Assembly: GCF_016808095.1 (NCBI RefSeq) | Contig: NC_068974.1 | Coordinates: 36,328,090-36,392,089, forward strand | Length of the DNA: 64,000 nt | Source: Vigna angularis | Taxonomy: Eukaryota > Streptophyta > Magnoliopsida > Fabales > Fabaceae | Reading direction: 5' to 3' | In this document: piece after piece, positions 49,205 to 60,778 of the stretch | Layout of the letters: every line of letters starts with the position of its first letter | Numbering within the stretch: position 1 is the stretch's first letter | Notes under the pieces: model-generated | Database searches by the model: none | What the model was told of the DNA's origin: nothing | What the model saw: the letters and a program-made list of their open reading frames with translations, nothing else | Position numbers and translations under genes: made by a program

Positions 49205-50978
49205 CAATTTCTTATTTATTTTTCTCTTTCTTTTCTTCATTGCAGAAAAGCATGACAGAGATTTATTGTATTCAATAGTTTCTGTATGTCACCCACCATC
49301 AAGGAGTCAGCTTTTCGGTCTTGCTTTTCATCTACTTGGACAAGGTCCAGTAAGAAATCAAAATTTCCTTACAAGATCTTATTAATATTTAATCATCACT
49401 AAATTAAGACCATTGAACGTGGAACTGACTACACATGCATAAATGTTTGTCCCATATATTTCTGATACGTGAATGAATTTGTGCGTATACAAAGCAAAAG
49501 CATAAGCATTAGCTCAATTATTTATTTGAAAAATCTGAGTTTAGTTGATTTTAGTTGAGCTGCGCTGAGATTGTTGCATCAGTAGAAAAGTAGGTGAAAC
49601 TAACAGAAATTTATGTTGTTTGATACATAATATATACATAATTAATTAATCGTATAAGCTAGTGTATTTTTCATTCTTCCACCTAACATAGTAATTTTTA
49701 ATAACCGTAATATGTAGATTTAATTTACAAGGCACTTCGCATATTAATAGAACCCTAAAGAATTAATTTTGTAAAGGATTTCTTTTGGGTGGTTGGATGA
49801 TGGCCGACAATGGCATCAACAAAGTGTAAAGAGCTTTTCTCTTTAAAGTACAGAGATGTTCCAAACTTTGACATGGGTGGAGGAATATAATTACAACCAG
49901 TACATTTTTATATCTCTGTTTCTTTTTCTTCTCTTTACTTAAGCTTAGGTGGAAGCTTATATTTTCTTCCTGCGAATGATGACCGACAGGAAAGCATATG
50001 GTGAAACTTCAAAGTTAATGTAAAGTTATGTTTCAAATTTGGAGTGGGGCTATTGTGTCTTCAACATGTATGAACTCAAACGATAGACCAAAAATAAAAT
50101 AGTATAAGATTTCTCATGTAACCTAAAGTTGTATTATATGGGGTTTTGGTTGTGGGGTTCTTTTCCGAAGAGCTCTTCCTTAGGTTGCATACTTTGTAAC
50201 ACCTAAGTCTTATATAGGACTAAGCTCCCACAAATTGCCCTACAACATCACATGACAACTTGCTTAGCTTTCTAATCAACAAACTAAAAGCTATCTTCTT
50301 TACTTTAATCTAACCCATTAGAGTTTTCATTAAGCATAGAAAATATGGTGAGTATAGAAATTTAGTTATTGGTAGGCGTTTTAAGATTTATCGAAAATAC
50401 ACGAGTCTAATTTATAATAAGAAAATCTAAAATTTTAAAAAACTAAATTAATAAATTTTTTACTTTATAAAATATTCAACCTTTTCATTTTTTCTAATTA
50501 CTAAATTTCAATATACTACATTAACTTCAAATTTGTAAATAAAATCCCTACATGGACATGGTACTTGTATGAAGTTTATATAATTATAAATAAGATGAAT
50601 TAATTTTCTTATAAATTATGTGGTGGCTTGCTTTAAACTGTCTATACTTATTGTTTCAAATTATTATAATATGAAACAGGTCAAGTAATTAATAATTATA
50701 ATTCATTTAATTCTTCTAGATATCAAGATAATGCAAAGGTGTTTAATTAATGAATTAGGTAAAGAAAGTAGCTAAGCTATACCTATCTATCAAATGATGA
50801 TTCCTTGTAATAATACAAGGCACTTTCTATTATATAAACACCATAATTAATTATCACTATTCAATACGACATCAAAGATATTCATGAGATGTATCCAAGA
50901 TTTATAGACATTACAATAATGGATTCATCAATCCATCAAGATTTACACGTGATTTCAACTACTATATATGAAAAGTAT

Positions 50979-51081
<103 letters not shown>

Positions 51082-52102
51082 GGATACTGGGTAGTACCTA
51101 TAATGGTTTATCCTTGAAGGAAATAATAAGAACGTTTTAAAGTAAAAATGCAAGAACCACAAAGTTTATTTAAATAACTCAATAAATAATTATAAACGCA
51201 CTGTGAAATATCTTGAAATTACCTTTTTAAAATATTAATTCAGAAAATGAGATCTTACTGAGAATTATTGTCTACATTTATTGCACGTTAGCATATACGA
51301 TTAATTTTTTGGGAGGGAAAAACAACACGTGTAGCAGAATTATAAAAGTAACAAAAAATTCTACGTCGCTGCTCTCTTAAACATATATTAATTTGGTTTA
51401 TAAAATAATTTTTTAAAATGCAGAACTTGCTTGGTAGTGTTACACAGAAGTCATGACATATTCACATATGAAATAACTAGTATAGTTTTTAAAATTTTCA
51501 CTGATTAAAACAATTAACTCATTCATAATTAAAACCACATTGGATTACTTCATTGTGAATATCTAATGGTTGAGGCCTACAATGTAAAATTTGTTATTAC
51601 GAAAATAAAAATATGTTTTGGACACACTTATATACAGATATATATAGATGGACCCATTGGAACAGTGTGTGCTACTCAGCCTCCAAACATTCAATAACAC
51701 CTAATTTTTTTTCCTCATTTTAGAAACAAAATAATGCATAGTTCTTTTTTATATAAACTTGAAAATAGATTGGAACACTTTACATTTTTATTGGAAAAAA
51801 CAAAAATATTTTATAACTATAATAAAGTATTTAGGGTATTCCAATCCATTTATAATATTCTTTTGTGATACATTGTAAAATTTCACCCACATTCTATAAA
51901 ATATATTTTTCATGATATTGGGATTGACCCTTACATTAGCTCTCTACAGTTTATCTAATAAAAAATATATTTAAATAGTGATTGAAAAATTTCTTATATT
52001 CTTCGTTATGAACCTTCGATGTGAAGATTTTTTCAGGTAAATTGCTTCCTGTCTTCAATCAAGTATGCATATAAATTAGAAATATAGTATCACTTCCAAG
52101 GT

Positions 52103-52104
<2 letters not shown>

Positions 52105-52170
<66 letters not shown>
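52105..52170. repeat. (AT)n microsatellite
   Basis: About 66 nt of uninterrupted AT. Confidence 0.95.
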
Positions 52171-52172
<2 letters not shown>

Positions 52173-53784
52173 TAAAGTTGTATTTCTTTTTAGCTCATCA
52201 TCTCTTTAAATGAGGTGACTATAGAACGGTGTCTAAAGTCATGTGTATATAGAATTTTTTTTTCTATAAGTTGCAAATATAAGCACATAGTAAAAGGTAA
52301 TAATGTGTTTGAATGTGTGTTTTTCTATAAATAAATTGTTTTTATAAAAAATTGAAATAAAAAAATATTTTTTAATAAAAGAAATTAAAAAGAAAATGAA
52401 TTCTAAAAAGTTAGGATGGTGATTTTATTATTAAAATTTAATCATTTCAAATTTTATTTACTTTTTTTAAGTATTTATGGTGGCTTGTAAGTTCTTATAA
52501 GTATATGTACATTTTGTTAGTGTTTTGTACATTGTTTAAGGTTATATATAATTTTTTCCAATATTTATATATTTAATGTTTGTACGTTTGGAAAAGGCAT
52601 ATTGCAATGTGAATAATTTGTTTCAAGTGTCTACAGGGAGAAAAATGCATAAAGCCAATACATTTCTTTCGTAAAAAGGAAAGTTAACCTTTTATGTTGT
52701 TTTTATGATCTCAATTGCCATTAATACATGTCCTTCTTAAAAAATTTAACTTTTTAAGTTGCGATTATGATCTCAATTGAGATTAAGAAAATACAATTTC
52801 TATGACAGTTAGAGTTATAAATCAACATATATAAATTCAATCTTGTAATGTAAATATCTATGTTTCAAATATTTTATGATAATTGTATTGGAATTAATAT
52901 AAAAAAGTACTAGTAACTTAATTGTTTTAACGACACATATTCTTGATTGAAAAAACAATATAAAAAGCTCCTATATGCCTATGTCAATTTTTCAGTTCAA
53001 ATAAAATGAAAAAACTTAACATAAAAAGTATTTATTACGATATTTTATTATGTCATTAAGTTTAGGGTGATAATAGATAAAAATAAAAACCCAAATTCAA
53101 GTACACACCTACCCAAAACAATCACATCATATTTTGAATTTAAAGTTAAATATAAATAAACTATAATTATATGTTTATTGTTTTTTTTTCTCTTTCATAT
53201 TTTTCTAATATATGTGAATAAAGTTGCATGTTATAATAATGAATTCTTTAATAATAAGTTAGATTTTTTCTTTCTTTCTATCTAAAACCCACAATTTGAA
53301 GAGGAAAGATTGTAAATCAAAAGGTTTATCAATTTATATGTCAAAGGAAGCATGATGATTATGTCCTCCACTTGTCTACAAAACTATTAATCTCTCTTTT
53401 ACTTAAGCACAACTTAAATTTAATTTATCTTTTATGTTGGCATAAAGCCCACACTTTTGACAAAGGCATCTCTAATTCAGAACCCACCCAATGCATTATC
53501 AACATGGTCATGGAAAATCCAGATTAATTAGTGGCTTTTCATATCACCAATTGTAATTATCACTCTGAAGTGCAATACCAGTTGTCACGTAAATTCTAAC
53601 TAATGGAATATCAAATACGTGAAACTCCATTGACACTGTTGTCTTTAATTAGTCTCTGCAAATAAAGTGAATTTTGTTTTTATCTCCAAAACTAATTTCT
53701 TATAATTTTTCATTTATAAAGTATCGAATCCTAAATATTTTATTCTGAAGCTCAACGTGATGGCTGAGTAGCTCATTAGCATAA

Positions 53785-53988
<204 letters not shown>

Positions 53989-56090
53989 AAAACGGCGAAA
54001 ATAAGGACAAAAACAATGAATTGGTAGCCGTTTTTGTTGTACTAATGTTTAAAAGCAATTATATGTTACTGTATTTTATAACTATATGTATTCCTCCGAG
54101 CTAAACCCTAAGATGATTGATGAAACTGATTGAATGAAATGGTATAATATTATTAAATGAGGACAAATTTATGTGTTAGTTTAATATATAAAGAAATGGA
54201 AGACACATGGCAGAGAAATAATTGAAAGGTGTGTAATTTATTAAGGTGATTATAATTTGGAGTTTGTTTATTAATTGGTTGGAAAGAAAATGGAATTAAG
54301 TATAAATGGTGTTTTATTAATTGATAATTAAGGAAAGAAGCAGTGGTGAAATGATATCGGATGCACGTTCCCTTAGATTAGGGGAGTCCCCCATGTGATA
54401 ATCGTAACACCAATCTGTGTTTATCATTTTTGTTTGGCTCTATGCATCTTTTTCTTTTTGTCTTGCACGTGTGCCTTTTCTTCCTTTCATTTCTACAAGT
54501 GAAATCATCCTCTCACGCCACCCTGCGTTTCTGCTTTATCTTACTCCTATTCTCCACTCATGCTTCTCATTTTTTTTTCATCTTATTACTGTATTTATGT
54601 ATTCTTATCATTAAAAAACAAAATCTTTTTTTCGCAGGCTTCCAGAACTATTGCTAGTTAGATTTTAATTGTTTAGGATTCACTTAATGATGTGGTAATA
54701 GTTAAAATTAAGCTGTCATATCTTAATTAAGTTATTGAACTCTATTTCTTATTTGGTAATAAAAGTTTCTCATGTGTTAATTAAACCCACAGTTTACGTT
54801 TAACATGTACATCAAAGTTTTTTTTTTCTTTTTAGTCAAAAAGAATTTATAAATGTCAATATACTTAGGATACATCAACCAATTTAGAAGCAAAATATAA
54901 TATACACAAGCAGTTTAAAGAAACCACATGTTATAGGAGATAAAAATAGCAGTCCATATAATAAAAAAGTATCTTCCATCTAAAATAACCCTAGAAAAAT
55001 TCAGTAAACTAACAAAATTATAAAGTATCTTCAAACAAAGAATTATCCCGATTATTGTTATCTTATAGGATTCCATTATGATTTTACATACAAAAAAAAC
55101 CCCCCTCCTATATTGTTATCTAATTAGTCTCTCACTGAATATGTTTGCATTATTATTCATTCCAGACATATAAAAGTGACGAAAGTGTTGTGTGATATAT
55201 CTAATCGCAGTAAAAGTGTTTGCTTATCGTAAGAAATCTCATTATAGGGTAAAACATTATCGTCACATTGGGAACATACCAGGAAATGGTCCCTGGATAA
55301 AACCCATGAGTTAACTAGTTTAATTCTTCTTCGTCTTCTTTTGTATGCTCCTTCTTGGAGGTTCTAGATAAGAAACATGTGCTGAATATTTTGAATTGCT
55401 TTATGTACTGAGTCCATCAAAAGTCTTTTCAATTGCTTTACGTTTTGAGTTCATTGTCCTGATAGTAAATCAATCAATACATTTTTATGTTTTCTTTATA
55501 TTTTATTATTAATAACAATATTATCACTATTATTACTTTTGTCATTATTCTAATTGATACGTAGCGCATTATTATTCTAATAAATTAATTTAGACGCATC
55601 TGAATTACGTTACTTAAATGCCATGCCACCCTAAATATTTTTAAAAGAATTAGGGCCCTTGAGTATTGTAGAAGTGATTTGCTCACTGCAAGAAATCCGC
55701 AATACAAAACAGTGTTTGTGTTCTACAATATATTATCAAAAAAATGTTTGAATTAAAAAAAAATCACTTATTTGACATTGTCTATTTTTTATTTCATGTA
55801 TATACTTATATGTTTCAACGCTTTACGTAACCTTGGTGTATTCATGAAGGACATATATATCTCAAAATAATGTGTAACAACCAAAGACAACGAATGTGAG
55901 GAAAGGAAAAAAGAAGTTGCATGGAACAGAACCATTTTACAAATGACCAGAATTAAGGTTAAAAATAAAAGTAATTCTGTTAGGGTAAAGTTGACCGGAA
56001 ATGACTTTGGTGAGATGAATAAAATTTTAGTAAAGTGTGATTAAACGCATAATAATGAGAATAAAGAAAAAAAAAATAATGGGGTATATC

Positions 56091-56098
56091 TATAAAAA
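56091..56098 (+). promoter_or_regulatory. TATA box of the UNICORN-like kinase gene
   Basis: tataaaaa lies about 70 nt before the ATG at 56164, leaving a leader of about 40 nt. No other TATA candidate lies as well placed. Confidence 0.65.
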
Positions 56099-56163
56099 AG
56101 AAACACCCCATTCTTGAATTCACAACCTGAAGCATTAATCTGTCTTCCTTCCATTCCCGCTAA

Positions 56164-57435
56164 ATGGATTCGGCGACAACAGCTCCTCCCCCGTTGCAGG
56201 AGCTGGAGCTCGACAACCTCAAAGCTCTCAAAGTCCTAGGAAAAGGTGCCATGGGTACCGTCTTCCTCGTCCACGACACCACCACCAACAACTTCCCCTT
56301 CGCCTTGAAAGTCGTCGACAAAACCTGCATCCACGCAAAGCGCGACGCCGAACGCCGCGCGCGTTGGGAAATCCAAGTCCTTTCAACTCTCTCCCACCCC
56401 TTTCTTCCTACCCTCCTGGGATCATTCGAGTCCCCACAGTTCTTAGCCTGGGCCCTACCCTACTGTCCCGGCGGCGACCTCAACGTCCTCCGCTACCGTC
56501 AAACCGACCACGCCTTCTCCCCCACCGTCATCCGCTTCTACGTAGCAGAAATCCTCTGCGCGCTCCACCACCTCCATTCTATGGGCATAGCATACCGTGA
56601 CCTCAAACCAGAAAATGTCCTCATCCAAAACAACGGCCACATCACCCTCACCGATTTCGACCTCTCCCGCAAACTCACCCTCAAACCCAAACCCCTTCTT
56701 CCTTCGATGCCCGTGCCCAATCCCAAGCTCAAAGAACCCCGCCGAAAACACCGCCGCAACTTTTCCCGCTGGATCCCCCTCCCTGCCCTCGACGGGAACC
56801 GTAGGAAGGCCAACTCCAACGCCCTCAAGAAAGCCAAGTCCGCGCGAGTCAGCCCGGTGAGTAGACGAAAACTGAGTTTCTCCAACGGCGAGCGCTCCAA
56901 CTCGTTCGTCGGCACCGAGGAGTACGTCTCGCCGGAGGTCGTTCGCGGCGACGGCCACGAGTTCGCCGTTGATTGGTGGTCCCTCGGAATACTCATCTAC
57001 GAAATGCTCTACGGTACGACGCCGTTCAAAGGCAAGAATCGTAAGGAAACGTTCCGCAACGTCCTCACCAAGGCGCCGGAGTTCGTCGGCAAGAGAACCG
57101 CGCTAACGGACCTTATCGAGAAGCTCCTGACGAAGGATCCGACGAGGCGGTTGGGTTACACGCGCGGCGCTGCGGAGATCAAGGAGCATGAGTTCTTCCG
57201 AGGGGTGAAATGGGACCATTTAACCGAGGTTGTGCGGCCGCCGTTCATTCCGTCGCGGGACGATGGCTCCGCGGAGTCGATGGAGAAGCTTTTCGCCGGG
57301 AATTCTGGCATGGATATTAGGGGTTACTTTCAGAATCTTAGATCGGTGCCACCGTCACCGTCAGGGTCACCGTCGGCGTTCCCATCATCGCCGCCGTGGC
57401 AGTTAAAGAGAAATGTTTCTCTAACGGAATTCTAA
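56164..57435 (+). CDS. UCN: AGC VIII serine/threonine kinase, UNICORN type
   Basis: Intronless, 423 aa. Kinase motifs: Gly loop LGKGAMGTV (25-33), Lys49 in FALKVV, RWEIQ (Glu69), catalytic YRDLKPEN (Asp146), DFD at 164-166 in place of DFG, and SPE at 256-258. DFD and a basic insertion in the activation segment (about 172-240, rich in Lys/Arg, ending KLSFSNGERSNSFVGTEEY) define the plant AGC VIII group. The opening (LKVLGKGA.GTVFLVHD), WALPYC.GGDLNVLR and SARVSPVSRRKLSF match Arabidopsis UCN/UCNL rather than OXI1 or WAG. UCN restrains planar growth in ovule integuments. The C-terminus ends SLTEF without a clear F-x-x-F motif. Codon use is markedly GC-rich against its AT-rich surroundings. Opposite-strand ORFs (56455-56996) are shadows of this. 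Confidence 0.92.
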   Translation: MDSATTAPPPLQELELDNLKALKVLGKGAMGTVFLVHDTTTNNFPFALKVVDKTCIHAKRDAERRARWEIQVLSTLSHPFLPTLLGSFESPQFLAWALPYCPGGDLNVLRYRQTDHAFSPTVIRFYVAEILCALHHLHSMGIAYRDLKPENVLIQNNGHITLTDFDLSRKLTLKPKPLLPSMPVPNPKLKEPRRKHRRNFSRWIPLPALDGNRRKANSNALKKAKSARVSPVSRRKLSFSNGERSNSFVGTEEYVSPEVVRGDGHEFAVDWWSLGILIYEMLYGTTPFKGKNRKETFRNVLTKAPEFVGKRTALTDLIEKLLTKDPTRRLGYTRGAAEIKEHEFFRGVKWDHLTEVVRPPFIPSRDDGSAESMEKLFAGNSGMDIRGYFQNLRSVPPSPSGSPSAFPSSPPWQLKRNVSLTEF

Positions 57436-59569
57436 CCCACGTGCATGCGCACTGTAGCACGTGCGAGAGTTTGTTATTCTTTTGAGTGATATTGTAATAT
57501 TGTGTGTATAGAATAACGGTAGATGGTGAAAAACGGAATTAGCAATGTTAGTTAGTACAAACTTGAAACAGTAAGAGTTGAAGAATACGATTTTTACGAA
57601 CCTTTTTCTCCCCTCTCATTGTCTCCTGTCTTGTAAAACATCTTTATGAATTACCTTAAAAGGGGATACGAAAACAATCTCAGGTAAAATAAGAACATCT
57701 TTTTTTCATCAAAAGAAAAAGGTAATTAAGCACTCGTGATTCTTTTATTAAAAATCACAGGATGATATGTCTTAGTTTTGTTCTTATCAAAGTTTCGTGA
57801 AGATAAAACATTATACAACATTTTTAAAATATAGAATTTGTTATAGAACAATTTGTAAAATCATAGATATTAGTTATTTTTGTCAAAATAATTTGTTTGG
57901 CCATATGAAAAAATGTCGTGGTTTGGTTGTTGCGCGTAGATAATGAATGGTTAGAATGTTTTGGGTGTGGAGCGTAATGAATGAATGAATATTGTTCAAA
58001 AACTGACATCATTACAGTGATTTTGGGCGGTAAGAAAGTGGTCATAAAATTAAAGAGTTTAACTGTAATGTTCAAGCTGCATCGAGTGCCAATTATTACA
58101 AATCATTGCTTTTAACAAGTTTACCCGTGTAAAGTTTATATTACCTTTATTATATTATGGTATTTTCATTCTTTTTTTCCTTTTTTATTGTTACATCGAG
58201 GGACCCATTTGATGCCTATTTGGCTTTTCAGTACGTTTGTTTAGGGTAATAATTAATAACACTCTCAATTAGGTAAATGCTCCAGTAATTAGTTTAAGTA
58301 AATTATGTCGGACTCTCTTTAAACACATCATCAAGTTGATTTTGCATCTTGTCTTAAATCAACTTCCATTTAACTAATTTTACCATGTTTAAGTCTCCAT
58401 GCCATAACTATATGATTGTGTCCAATGTGATTTATGTTGCAATTTTATCATAAATATAATAAGGTTCATAGATTTCACAACTCTGCTTCACTGTTTACAA
58501 TAAGTTATTTGATTTTTTTTAAGTTAAATAGGATATGAAATTCAAATTCCTTTTTGTCAAATTAAAATTCGTTTTTGTCAAACTTTGAATATTTTTTTCC
58601 AAACTTAAAAAATAAATAAATATAATCTTTTTAACTTGTAATAGTTTAGGTTGATTTTTTAGTTAGAACATGTTAAACAATATAAATTGTTTAAACATTA
58701 GTATAAAATATGTTTTTACGTAAAAAATATTAATATATTTGAATTAATAAAAGTTATATTTATTTATTTTTAAAGTTTAAGACTCAAATAGTATCAAAAT
58801 TAAAAAAAAAATATTAATTTCGCATCAAAATTTAAAAACTAAAAATATATTTATTTTTTAAGATGGATTTGCTATTCAACCCATATTAAAATTGGCTCAT
58901 TTATATAAAAGATATTAATTGAGTTAAACAATTTTTTATATTTTTCATCACTAAAAATGTGAAAATTTTGTTACGCGTGAGTGTGTACATATAGAAATAG
59001 ATATACTATTATGTGTAATTTTATTTTAATGGCTATAATATTTATTCTTTTTTTTCATTACTTTATCTTATGAAAGAAACATTTCCTAAATATTGAAATA
59101 GTATAAATAAAAAATACACGAAAAGATTTGATAAAAAGGAAACTAATAATGAAACATACAAAGTCCAACATACAATATAAACACCAAAATTTGTTAAGTA
59201 TATTGTCGTGTATTCGATTTATGGCCCTGTATATAAAGAAAAAATTTGCTGTAAAATACAACGTTTACTTCAATAATCTCAAAACAAGTTTATGATTATC
59301 TGTTGAGAGATATTTTTTGGTGAAAATAAGAAAAGCAGTAGTAATATTATAAATAAATAAAAAGGGAAATTTATATTTATATTTTAAATAAACTAAGCTT
59401 AATTTTAAAATCTATTGACTAAGGTACATAATGTTTTTAAATGAAATTTAAACTTCAAGCATTTATGTTACATGAATCTGTTTACAATGAATGAGTATGA
59501 AAGTCATAGAAAATGTCTTGGAAGAAAAAGTGGGCATATGAATTAGGAAGGACATAGCCAATGAGATTG
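57436..59569. other. Kinase 3' flank and gene-free spacer
   Basis: About 2.1 kb. The first ~150 bases are the probable kinase 3' UTR. The remainder is AT-rich with no gene, long repeat or recognisable element end. Small ORFs (57824-58075, 59058-59261) look like chance. Confidence 0.6.
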
Positions 59570-59693
59570 GGCTGTTACTTCTTGCACTCCTTATTTCAGA
59601 TTTTATTTTTCACAATGCATGAAATCACTTCCAGGAAGATTTTTTGGGAAGAGGTGCTGGAAGAAAATTGATACGGTGCAGGAAGTAACATCC
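59570..59693. mobile_element. Small Mutator-like MITE, element C (124 bp)
   Basis: The ends are inverted copies: left ggctgttacttcttgcac, right reversed ggatgttacttcctgcac (16 of 18 alike). The flanking 9-mers are atgagattg (59561-59569) and ataagattg (59694-59702), which agree at eight of nine positions. The shared gttacttcc word ties it to element B at 44 kb. It has no coding capacity. The ORF at 59603-59824 crosses it and is not a gene. Confidence 0.55.
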
Positions 59694-59760
59694 ATAAGAT
59701 TGCAACTCAGACTTAAATTGTGAATGGGCTTGCCGACCAAAAAGCATATGTTGTTCTTTT

Positions 59761-60000
59761 GAGAGTTACTCCCTCCATCACCCCATCTTCTCCCAACACC
59801 TCTCCAATTTTTTTTAAATTCCAATCCTACCCTTTTTATTTTTACTTTTGCCTATTTTACTTTTTAACTTTTAAAACCCTAATCCCCTTGGGAGTTGCTC
59901 CCTCCACCCCCACACATCTCTTCCTCCACCTCCCCTTTACTTTTTTGCCCCTTCCTCCATCTTTCTTTTACTATTTTGCCCCTCAGTAAAATTTTATTTT
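59761..60000 (+). repeat. Tandemly duplicated left end of the MULE-OTU element
   Basis: Two terminus-like copies in the same orientation start at 59761 (gagagttactccctcc) and 59890 (gggagttgctccctcc), 129 nt apart. Each runs through a C/T-rich stretch and ends in words like acttttgcc. The second is strikingly like the reversed right end of element B (ggcagttgctgcctcc). Either could be the real transposon end. I cannot test a target duplication because the far end lies outside the window. Confidence 0.6.
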
Positions 60001-60200
60001 TAAAATTATTATTTTTTAATTTTATTCATTTATAACATATTTCACTGATAACCTACGTAGTTCCTTGTATGAGTAAAATATTTTTCTGCAAAGCTTGGTG
60101 ATCGTGAAAAGAATTATCAAGCAATCTTCCTCTTGTTCTCGGTGCAGTACGTGGTACAGTGCGTTTGTGGTGTAGTGTTCTTGTCGTGGTTCCTCTCCAG

Positions 60201-60762
60201 GTACGTAATCATAATCCTTCCTATAATCCTAAACCCTAAACCCTTCCCATACTTCCAATAATCCTTTTAATATCCAAGCCTATAATCCTTGCATGAGCCG
60301 CAAAACGCAGTAAAATAAAACCGAAACATAAAAGGAACACTGCCTCTGGACGGATGACATCCTTCAACGGATGTCAACATCCGTTTAAGGCGAAACGGAT
60401 GTCGACATCCGTTTTGCCTTAAACGGATGTTGACATCCGTTGAAGGATGTCATCCGTCCAGAGGCAGTTTCCTTTTACGTTTCGTTTTTATTTTATTTGT
60501 TTATTTTATTTACAGTAATTTATATTTAAATTTATAATTTTAAATGTTATATATGGTTAGTTTTTAAACGTAATAATTTTGTTAAAATATGAATTTGTTA
60601 TAGATGATTTTTGTATCTTTAATTCTTTAATAATTTGATAATTATATAAAAAATTATTTATTACTCTATTTATATCAAATATATAATTTAATTATATTAA
60701 TATTTTTATATTTGTTTGATTAATTATTAATTATGTTAATAAGGGTCATTATAATTTTGTAG
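60201..60762 (+). other. Leader intron of the MULE-OTU gene
   Basis: Predicted donor tctccag|gtacgt at 60200/60201 and acceptor ttttgtag|G at 60762/60763, 16 nt before the ATG. The intron is AT-rich apart from the palindrome it encloses (60311-60496). The upstream leader exon (about 60070-60200) is G/T-rich and lacks ORFs. Confidence 0.55.
60311..60496. repeat. ~186-bp near-perfect palindrome
   Basis: The dyad centre is gtcgac at 60401-60406. The inner arms (60339-60403 and 60404-60468) differ at about one position. The outer arms (taaaataaaa...aaaggaa and its mirror) differ at two or three plus a 1-nt indel. Within each arm the words acggatgtYgacatccgt and catccttcaacgg repeat, so smaller hairpins are also possible. 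It lies inside the leader intron and would fold into a long hairpin if transcribed. Confidence 0.93.
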
Positions 60763-60778
60763 GTGATTATTATTTAAA

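Noticed and set aside
50150..50345. TATA-like box followed by a possible short transcript
   Set aside because: No ORF or miRNA-like foldback follows, so a gene cannot be supported.
56455..56996. Two ORFs of 152 and 167 aa opposite the kinase
   Set aside because: Shadow frames of a GC-rich kinase gene; they lack domain features, and the plus-strand frame has every kinase motif.
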